Below are positions 14,835 through 20,374 of a stretch of 20,374 nucleotides of DNA, one piece after another. A program made the translations under genes and the position numbers. The stretch covers positions 1 to 20,374 of IMG/VR virus record IMGVR_UViG_3300009285_000361, one strand, 5' to 3'. The notes under the pieces are model-generated. The model made no database searches and had not been told where the DNA came from. It saw only the letters and a program-made list of their open reading frames with translations. This DNA comes from a virus. Numbering within the stretch: the first letter of the stretch is position 1; every line of letters starts with the position of its first letter.

Positions 14835-14842
14835 GCGAGTCG

Positions 14843-16189
14843 TTAGTCAAGCGCTCCTGACCCCGGATCAATACCCTGTTGTTTAGCGTAAAGCGTGGCT
14901 CGACGGCGTACCACATCCACCCACCGAGGTTCGATGTCCATGATCCGGGCCTTGCGCCCAGTTTTCATGCACCCCAACAGGCAAGTCCCGGAACACGCAA
15001 AGGGATCAAACACCAAATCCCCCTGCCGGGTGTGGTTCTGGATCGGTGTTTCGTAAAGCGCCACTGGCTTCATGTTGGGGTGACTCCGGTTCTGGTGCGC
15101 CGTATCATCCGGCACGTCCCACACCGTCGTCTGATTACGTTCGCCGTAAAACGGAGGGCGCGATCCCTGTTTCCATCCGTAAAAGCAAGGCTCGTGCTGA
15201 AACTGATAATCCCCGTAACCGAAGGATGGGCTAGATTTCCGCCAAATAATTTGTCGGTGAACCAGAATTTCAAGGCCCGTAAGGGCGGCGGAAAAAACTC
15301 CGTGCGTTCGATCCGCGAACCACACGTACCACGCCGCGTTTGGGGCCAATGCGCAGTCCCGAGCGTTCTTGAAGGCGGAGTCCAGGAGTTCTCGTAAAGC
15401 CTCGGGAGTGTCCAGGGCTATTTCCGTGACCCACTTCCGGCCTTTGCCTGACTCCGTTCCCGTAGCAACTTGCGCTTTGAAGCGGTCCTCGTCCGTGTAA
15501 TTCACGCCATATGGGGGGTCCGTGACCATGAGCGCTGCGTGCTCCCCAGCCATGAGGGCCGAGACGTGCTCGGGATTGCGGGCGTCGCCGCACATAACGA
15601 GATGCCCGTCCCCAATCGCGTAGATTTCGCCCAAAACGCTGGCAGGCGTTTCGGGCTCTTCTGGGCACACAGAACGTTCGGGCTTGGCAGGCGTACCAGC
15701 TTGCGCGACAAGCTTCGCGGCTATGGCCTCAAGTTCTTGAAGCCGCGTAGACCCATACAGGTCTGGTAACGCGGCGCGGGTTTGTTGAAGAAGTTCATCG
15801 AGTTGCTCGGTCCAATCCCCTTGGATCGCAGTGTTGTTGAGCGCGAGATTCAGAAGTTTCTCTTCGTTCTCGGAGAGATCCACCACCGAGACGGGAACTT
15901 CCGTAGCTCCGAGTTCCGCAAGGGCCTTCAAACGCTGGTGTCCCCCCACCACTCGGTGCAGCCTTCGGTTGAAAACAACGTCCTGTACAAGTCCAAACTG
16001 CGCGATGCTCGCGGTCAGCCCGCGCAAAGACGCGGCATCGATGGTCCGAGGATTGTACTCGGCGGGGTGTAATGCCGAGAGCGGCATCGTGGTGCGTGCC
16101 ACGACGGGCACACCTCGCAAAGGAGCCAAGGGCGACGCGGCGCGGAAACGTGCTCGAAGCTTTGCAAGCTTCTCGGGAATTTCAGGCAT
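14843..16189 (-). CDS. ParB-domain / DNA methyltransferase fusion
   Basis: This 448-residue protein has two recognisable parts. Residues about 32-120 are a ParB/Srx-type domain: YNPRTID near 45-51, FGLVQDVVFNRR near 65-76 and VVGGHQRLKAL at 80-90. Residues about 185-430 are an amino-methyltransferase: the catalytic DPPYGVNY at 224-231 comes first, then HPNMKPVALYETPIQN near 370-385, then the SAM-binding VFDPFACSGTCLL at 393-405. This order puts it in the beta group of N4-C/N6-A enzymes. No restriction partner is seen nearby, so it is likely an orphan methylase protecting phage DNA from host nucleases. The ATG at 16189 overlaps the portal stop by 8 bases with no clear ribosome binding site, so translational coupling is likely. 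Its place between portal and protease is an insertion in the head cassette. Confidence 0.92.
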   Translation of the reverse strand: MPEIPEKLAKLRARFRAASPLAPLRGVPVVARTTMPLSALHPAEYNPRTIDAASLRGLTASIAQFGLVQDVVFNRRLHRVVGGHQRLKALAELGATEVPVSVVDLSENEEKLLNLALNNTAIQGDWTEQLDELLQQTRAALPDLYGSTRLQELEAIAAKLVAQAGTPAKPERSVCPEEPETPASVLGEIYAIGDGHLVMCGDARNPEHVSALMAGEHAALMVTDPPYGVNYTDEDRFKAQVATGTESGKGRKWVTEIALDTPEALRELLDSAFKNARDCALAPNAAWYVWFADRTHGVFSAALTGLEILVHRQIIWRKSSPSFGYGDYQFQHEPCFYGWKQGSRPPFYGERNQTTVWDVPDDTAHQNRSHPNMKPVALYETPIQNHTRQGDLVFDPFACSGTCLLGCMKTGRKARIMDIEPRWVDVVRRRATLYAKQQGIDPGSGALD

Positions 16190-18119
16190 CGAGAACGGGG
16201 AGCGTTAAACACCGACACCCGAGGCGCGCTCCGGACTCTGCCTGTGCGTGGTGCGGGTGAAGAATCTTCTGGCCGTCCACCATGAATGGTGTTCTCAGGG
16301 GCGCGCGGAAACCATGAGCTTGCGCGTGCGTCGGCCGAGAATAAGCGTCCCGCTGTGAGAACCATGTGGTTTCCCGGACCTTGGCGAGCCAGTACGCTCG
16401 ATAAGCCGCGTGATTCGCGGCGGCAAACGCGAGGTCCATCGCGAGAACTCGCAAGCGAGGCCGAATGGTTTCTTCTGGGTCTTCGGACTTGTAGATCGCG
16501 TCTCGCAGGCCCGCGGAGAGAAGGTCCTCGACATGGCAGACCGGGGAGAGGAGAAGCCCTCCCTCGGATTTCGCGACCACATGCAGAATCTCGCAAGCGT
16601 CCTGGAACACGCCTTCATAACTCGCTGTGACCGTGGCCCCCAGCGGAGAGCGGAATTTCCTACCACTTTCGGCTAGAAGCGTCGGGAGTTGCGGATCGCG
16701 GCGAGTTGCCGCCTTGGCGACGGACAGTTGCGCATCGAAGGTGTCCTGAAGGATCGCTTCCAAAGACGGTGTGATATACCGAACCGCGGCGGTGTACGAC
16801 TTGAGAAGGTCATCGGCCCGCCCGGTCTGTCCGGAGTTAGACACAACCGGATTCGGAAGCGGAAGCTCCGGGGCCACGACGTTGACAGGCGTTCGCGGAA
16901 CGGTTTGCCCGGATGCTCCGGCCAGAGCATTCTTTCCCTGCGGCAAGATGTCCGTAACGAAGACTTCACCGGCCTCCGGAGGCAACGGGTCCAGGTTACA
17001 CCCGATCCGGGCCTCGTTGCGGGTGGCAAGGCCGTCGCGCCAGAGGCCCCGCCACTCTTGCTTGCGCTCGGTTAAAGTCTCTGCGGTAGTCAGGAATTCC
17101 TCAAACCGAGCTACAACCCGCGCGCCGTGAGACGCGAAGACATGCCGATTCAATGTGCCGAAAACTTTACGAACCTGCGGCTTGAGTGTCCCGGTATAGA
17201 AGACGTGCTTTTCTTCCTTGACCGCCGCTCGACCCGCTCCCCCGGAAATACCGACCAAAACAGGTGGAACTCCGCGAGCCATGAGAATCTTTTCGCGCGC
17301 CGAAGCACTCAAGTCCTTGAAGGCCATGTCTCGGTATGACGGGGTAAGAACCTGGACCTCCATACCTGCCGTGACAATCCCGATTCCGTGGGCCTTGTCC
17401 ACCCCACCGAAAGCAGCCCTCCAGCCAGACAGCAAACGCCGCTTCTGGATATTGGAGAGGATTCGATCCGTTTTGAGCACGATCCCGGGGAGTGCGTTAT
17501 TCGAGAAAAAGACCACGTTGAATCGCTGGGAGTAAAAATCAGCCAAAAGAGCTTGCCGAGACGGGACGCTGGGCGAGAGGCCCAATACTGGGTTGGATGG
17601 GTGAAAATGCCGGGAGATGACGATGTTCTCGGCGGGAATTACAGACTTCTCACGCCCGTCCACGTCCTCGAAGACCCAGGATTGTACCGTTCCATCGGGG
17701 TTGGTTTGGTAAACACTCAAGCGATCCGAGCGCGTGGGATACACGCTGGAGACCAATTCCCCGGCGTAAACGCGGTGAATCGGGACATGCCCGAACAATT
17801 CCCGGTAGAAAAAGCACGCCTCGATAAACTCAAACCACGTCCCGTCCTTGTAAGGCTCTTGCTGAAGAAGCACTGCCGGGTGATCGTCTGGAGCGGAAAC
17901 CCACTTGCCCATATCCCCCTTGATCTGAACGTCAAGGGGCATGTCCGCGGCATGATTCGCGATGCACTTGATGGCCGCGTAGTCATAAACCGTTCGGAGA
18001 GTAAGCTCCGCCTGGGAAAGGGTAGACTGCGTAACCTCGCCCATGTCGGCCACGTCCACGACCGGGTGCCGGTCCAGGGCACCTTTCGCGTACTCGATGA
18101 CAGCTTTGAAGATGTTCAA
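16182..18119 (-). CDS. Portal protein with MuF-like C-terminal domain
   Basis: The 645-residue protein is a portal of HK97/phage lambda type fused to a head-morphogenesis domain. Residues about 1-400 are portal: TVYDYAAIKCIANHAADMPL near 44-63, the NNALPG core segment followed by KTDRILSNIQKRRLL, and the RNEARIGCNLDPLPPEAGE stretch typical of the portal clip region. Residues about 430-645 resemble the MuF domain, ending in TTWFSQRDAYSRPTHAQAHG (584-603) and GCRCLTLPV (634-642), the usual W-x-D, paired His and C-R-C signature. Starting at TTG 18119, it overlaps the terminase stop (TTGA) and has GAGGA upstream. MuF-like domains in the portal chain are usually injected or scaffold-associated; here it replaces a separate gene. 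Confidence 0.92.
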   Translation of the reverse strand: MNIFKAVIEYAKGALDRHPVVDVADMGEVTQSTLSQAELTLRTVYDYAAIKCIANHAADMPLDVQIKGDMGKWVSAPDDHPAVLLQQEPYKDGTWFEFIEACFFYRELFGHVPIHRVYAGELVSSVYPTRSDRLSVYQTNPDGTVQSWVFEDVDGREKSVIPAENIVISRHFHPSNPVLGLSPSVPSRQALLADFYSQRFNVVFFSNNALPGIVLKTDRILSNIQKRRLLSGWRAAFGGVDKAHGIGIVTAGMEVQVLTPSYRDMAFKDLSASAREKILMARGVPPVLVGISGGAGRAAVKEEKHVFYTGTLKPQVRKVFGTLNRHVFASHGARVVARFEEFLTTAETLTERKQEWRGLWRDGLATRNEARIGCNLDPLPPEAGEVFVTDILPQGKNALAGASGQTVPRTPVNVVAPELPLPNPVVSNSGQTGRADDLLKSYTAAVRYITPSLEAILQDTFDAQLSVAKAATRRDPQLPTLLAESGRKFRSPLGATVTASYEGVFQDACEILHVVAKSEGGLLLSPVCHVEDLLSAGLRDAIYKSEDPEETIRPRLRVLAMDLAFAAANHAAYRAYWLAKVRETTWFSQRDAYSRPTHAQAHGFRAPLRTPFMVDGQKILHPHHAQAESGARLGCRCLTLPVLDA

Positions 18120-19048
18120 CTTTCCTCTTCGCCAGGCGGCAGGGCGTAGAACCCGAGATCATCCTCGGGCAAAGATCGTCTACCACCATCGTAACCCGAA
18201 TCGGCTCCGGAGGGTAGCCCGCGGGGGATCGGAACAATCTCCGGAATCTGTCCGATCTTCTCTCCCTCAAAGCAAGATACCAAAGCTCCCGCGAGAGCAT
18301 CGCTCACGTCCTTCGATCCGGTAGACCTGTGGTCGATTTTCTTCCCGCCGTGAACCAGCACGAGGTCTTCGAGATTTCGGAAGAGCGGCTCGTAGGCGTA
18401 GTAGTCCAGGAAACCAGAGTAGAACGCTTCCTGGAGAGTTTCATGCGCCTCAGCGGTACGGTCTACAGAAATGTGTTTCGTTTGCACCCCCTGGGCTTCT
18501 AGATCCTGTTTCAACTGTACCGAACCCCACTGGTCCCCGCTGGCACAGGCGATGTGAAAGCCGGAGCGGATCAAAGCCTTGATGAGAGTTTCCACCGCAG
18601 CGATTCGGATTTGCCCTCCTTCCGGCGCTCGGATTTCCAACACAAAATCCACAACCACGCGACCGCGCTTAGGCGAGTAGTGGACCATCGCCAAGCCCGT
18701 TGCGTCCCGCGTGGCAGAGAGGTCAAAGTGCAGGTAGTAGTTCGCGAAACGGGGACGAAGATCCCGGGTGAACCGGCCGTCGTCCGTGAAGGGGTGTTGA
18801 CGGGAGGATGCAGCGGCTCGAATCGGGTCCACGGAGGGGTAAAGAGAACGTTCCTCGCTTTGGTCCTCGGGAGCCGAGGCCATGTCTCGGAGCGCCGCGT
18901 GAGGAGCGATTGCGAAGCGGGAAAGAAAGTGCTCAAACGTGACGGATGGCGAGAACGCCCACACCGGCCCCAACACCGCGAGCCGGTTCTTGTGGATATA
19001 AACCTCGACAGGGAAATCTTCCGGAGAGGGGTTTACGCGCTTTCCCAC
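18116..19048 (-). CDS. Terminase large subunit, nuclease part
   Basis: This 310-residue frame holds the C-terminal half of the large terminase, the enzyme that cuts DNA at packaging. VWAFSPSVTFEHFLSRFA near 29-46 and ALRDMASAP near 52-60 match the linker between ATPase and nuclease. The RNase H-like nuclease shows LHFDLSATRDATGLA (106-120, Asp109), the ASGDQWGS strand (169-176, Asp172) and KDVSDALAGAL near 246-256 (Asp247/Asp250) as candidate metal ligands. It starts at GTG 19048 with GGGGGAG 9 bases upstream and overlaps the ATPase half by 16 bases. Alone it lacks ATPase motifs, so it is either a second subunit or the rest of a frameshifted gene. Confidence 0.9.
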   Translation of the reverse strand: MGKRVNPSPEDFPVEVYIHKNRLAVLGPVWAFSPSVTFEHFLSRFAIAPHAALRDMASAPEDQSEERSLYPSVDPIRAAASSRQHPFTDDGRFTRDLRPRFANYYLHFDLSATRDATGLAMVHYSPKRGRVVVDFVLEIRAPEGGQIRIAAVETLIKALIRSGFHIACASGDQWGSVQLKQDLEAQGVQTKHISVDRTAEAHETLQEAFYSGFLDYYAYEPLFRNLEDLVLVHGGKKIDHRSTGSKDVSDALAGALVSCFEGEKIGQIPEIVPIPRGLPSGADSGYDGGRRSLPEDDLGFYALPPGEEES

Positions 19049-19866
19049 GGAATGGGGCTCCCCCGGCGCTTGATGTCCTCGATGACTTGCCGTTGGTGGT
19101 CCTCTTTGCTTCGGCTGGAAGAGATCGAAAGGACTTTGTAGTGCCGTGGAAACCGGCTTTCGGCCGAAGACACGATCATCTCCATGAGAACTCTCGCGTT
19201 GGACTTGCCTGAAGTATCCCGGTGTTTGTTGGCTTCGTCCAGTACGCCCCGAAACACGTCATGGCCTTCGAGCCCCTCGGAGCGGGAATGCCCGCAGAGG
19301 GCCATGACCCGCCCATCGGGGAACATGGGTGAGCGGTCCCAGACGATAGTCGTTGTGAAGAACTCCGCTCCTTCAGCCAAGTATGGGACTCGCTTCACAA
19401 AGCTCTTAAGTTTCGCGAAGACGCCGTAACGTGCCGTGCCCTCCGAAGTGGACACGTTGAGAAGAACGATGGGCCGTCCCGGGTCCAGGCCAAAAAAAGC
19501 GTGTGGATCGCCCAGGGCTTTCAATTCTCCGCGGGCGTAGGCAAGAAATGCCGCGCTCATCGTGGATTTCCCACCGCCTTTTCCGACTTCAATGTACGCT
19601 TCTCGAATTTCCGGGCGATGCACGAGACGAAGAAGTCGCTGCACTCCGGGCCAGATTTTGGCCCCCCCCAGCCACGCCGGGTCTTCGAGGAACCCCCGGA
19701 TATCGAGGTAAGGGCCTTTAGCGATTTGGTACGCAAGCTGCGCGGCTCGTTCGGGGTCTTTCCTCCGAAGTTCCAACAAGGTGCGTGCGATTTCCCCGGG
19801 ATCGGGAAATCCACCCACTTCGGGTAGTGCCCTAATTTGCACGCACCGCCTCGGGGGTAATGTCAT
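19033..19866 (-). CDS. Terminase large subunit, ATPase part
   Basis: This 277-residue frame carries the packaging motor ATPase. YIEVGKGGGKSTMSAAFLAY contains the Walker A GKGGGKST at 95-102, VFRGVLDEANKHRD the Walker B with Asp210 and Glu211, and KVLSISSSRSKED (244-256) the coupling motif III. The chain ends after SPIPWESA at TAA 19033-19035, where a normal large terminase would continue into its nuclease domain; that domain is found in the -1 frame of the overlapping gene. The ATG at 19866 overlaps the stop of a small ORF (ATGA) and lacks its own clear ribosome binding site. Sum of both parts is about 585 residues, a normal size for a large terminase. Confidence 0.9.
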   Translation of the reverse strand: MTLPPRRCVQIRALPEVGGFPDPGEIARTLLELRRKDPERAAQLAYQIAKGPYLDIRGFLEDPAWLGGAKIWPGVQRLLRLVHRPEIREAYIEVGKGGGKSTMSAAFLAYARGELKALGDPHAFFGLDPGRPIVLLNVSTSEGTARYGVFAKLKSFVKRVPYLAEGAEFFTTTIVWDRSPMFPDGRVMALCGHSRSEGLEGHDVFRGVLDEANKHRDTSGKSNARVLMEMIVSSAESRFPRHYKVLSISSSRSKEDHQRQVIEDIKRRGSPIPWESA

Positions 19867-19994
19867 TCGGCCACACGATAAGCGTCTATCGCCACCGCCA
19901 CTATAGTGCGCGTCACTTGACCCATCGACCTGTCCTCGGTAATTTCCAGGAGTCCCCTGCCGCGCAACTTCATCACGTCCCGAACGAGCGTCAA
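19863..19994 (-). CDS. Small protein of 43 residues, coupled to the terminase
   Basis: Between the 80-residue gene and the terminase lies a short frame opening at TTG 19994 with AGGAG (20000-20004) 5 bases upstream, an excellent ribosome binding site. It runs 43 codons (start TLVRDVMKLRGRGLLEITED, end DAYRVAE) and stops in an ATGA overlap with the terminase ATG. An ATG at 19973 would give a shorter form of 36 residues. It has a basic N-terminal half and a helical C-terminal half. No family is recognised. Its position just before the large subunit is where small terminase subunits sit, but it is far too short for a typical one. Coupling to the terminase is the best-supported role. Confidence 0.5.
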   Translation of the reverse strand: MTLVRDVMKLRGRGLLEITEDRSMGQVTRTIVAVAIDAYRVAE

Positions 19995-20012
19995 AAACGC
20001 TCCTACTCTGTT

Positions 20013-20255
20013 TCAGGTCTTCAGTGCCGCACGCGCGAACCAGTCTGACCCGATGCCTTTGCCAGATCCCCCGGCGATTGACGCTGCCACGTTGCCGCAG
20101 TGTGGACAGGCTTCGCCTCCGTTGGCGGACACGAGCCAGCCCGTCGCGCTATTGCCGCGAATGCACGCAGTCACGCGGCGCACAACTTTAGCGTCCTTGC
20201 GGTAATAGGCCGATGTCACAAGATCGCCGACTTTGAACGGCGGAGAATCAGCCAC
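20013..20255 (-). CDS. Small conserved-looking phage protein of unknown function
   Basis: The 80-residue protein starts at GTG 20255 with AAAGGGTG shortly upstream. It opens with FKVGDLVTSAYYRKDAKVVR, a pattern seen in SH3-like barrels, and has one CPHCG motif at 50-54 plus Cys31; three cysteines are one short of a usual four-cysteine zinc site, so metal binding is doubtful. A short Gly-rich stretch and IGSDWFARA follow. It precedes the terminase module and could be an accessory packaging or regulatory protein, but this is only position. Confidence 0.6.
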   Translation of the reverse strand: MADSPPFKVGDLVTSAYYRKDAKVVRRVTACIRGNSATGWLVSANGGEACPHCGNVAASIAGGSGKGIGSDWFARAALKT

Positions 20256-20281
20256 GTTTCACCCTTTCGCCTTTCAGGCTG

Positions 20282-20374
20282 TTAGCCCGGCGGACCGTCT
20301 GGATTGAGATAAGTCCAGAGGGAATCCAAATGTTCATCGGTGAGGCTATCCCAGGAATCAACAAATAGATGCCC
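20282..20374 (-). CDS. C-terminal end of an unknown protein (runs off right edge)
   Basis: A frame open from the right edge to TAA at 20282-20284 encodes 30 residues, GHLFVDSWDSLTDEHLDSLW and then TYLNPDGPPG. The acidic, aromatic helix-like end and the 26-base gap to the next start with a ribosome binding site fit the end of a real gene in the same operon. Too little is visible for a function. Confidence 0.5.
   Translation of the reverse strand, partial: GHLFVDSWDSLTDEHLDSLWTYLNPDGPPG

Noticed and set aside
19033-19048. GGGAAAG near the terminase overlap as a standard -1 slippery heptamer
   Set aside because: In the ATPase frame the codons are TGG GAA AGC, so the heptamer is not in the X-XXY-YYZ phase required.
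20256-20281. Small inverted repeat GCCT-GAA-AGGC as a terminator
   Set aside because: The stem is only four base pairs, has no following U-tract, and it lies directly before a ribosome binding site within an operon.
1-20374. tRNA genes, CRISPR arrays, insertion sequences, integrase or attachment sites
   Set aside because: None was found on reading either strand. The window is filled with structural genes and gaps are at most about 45 bases.

Overview
The window is a compact block of bacteriophage (or prophage) virion genes, all on the minus strand, so the biological order runs from position 20374 down to 1. The cassette is DNA packaging, portal, protease and scaffold, major capsid protein, connector and neck, tail terminator, tail tube, tail assembly chaperones, tape measure, distal tail. 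No sheath gene is visible and the tape measure is very long, so a long-tailed siphovirus with an HK97-type head is the best fit. By the usual 0.15 nm per residue rule the tail would be about 240 nm. The DNA is GC-rich, and many genes have strong AGGAGG-type ribosome binding sites while several use GTG or TTG starts. The host cannot be named from the sequence.

Packaging end (20374-16182): the tail end of an unknown gene, an 80-residue protein, a 43-residue ORF not previously delimited (TTG start, strong ribosome binding site, ATGA overlap with the next gene), then a large terminase split over two frames. The ATPase half is 19033-19866 and the nuclease half 18116-19048. After that comes a portal protein fused to a MuF-like C-terminal domain. 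No small terminase subunit is recognised.

Head region (16189-9669): a ParB-domain/DNA methyltransferase fusion sits between portal and protease. The XkdF-type prohead protease follows. Inside its 3' end, in frame, is an ATG with a near-perfect ribosome binding site that would make a separate 118-residue scaffold, as in lambda C/Nu3. Next are the major capsid protein, a glycosyltransferase fused to a small phage head-associated domain, a gp6-like connector, a head-closure-like protein, and an HK97 gp10-like protein.

Tail region (9672-1): a small ABA-sandwich-like protein, then a 629-residue protein whose C-terminal third looks like the tail terminator and whose N-terminal two thirds carry a LamG/concanavalin-like domain and Ig/Fn3-like domains. 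The tail tube protein follows, then tail assembly chaperone G with a T extension readable only in the -1 frame, the tape measure, a distal tail (Dit) protein, and the start of an unknown gene that runs off the left edge.

Genes are packed tightly (overlaps or gaps of a few bases, the longest gap about 45 bases), so there is no unassigned stretch of 300 bases. The most unusual points are the tail terminator with lectin-like decoration, the capsid-adjacent glycosyltransferase fusion, the nested scaffold start, the split terminase, and the chaperone frameshift without a canonical slippery heptamer.
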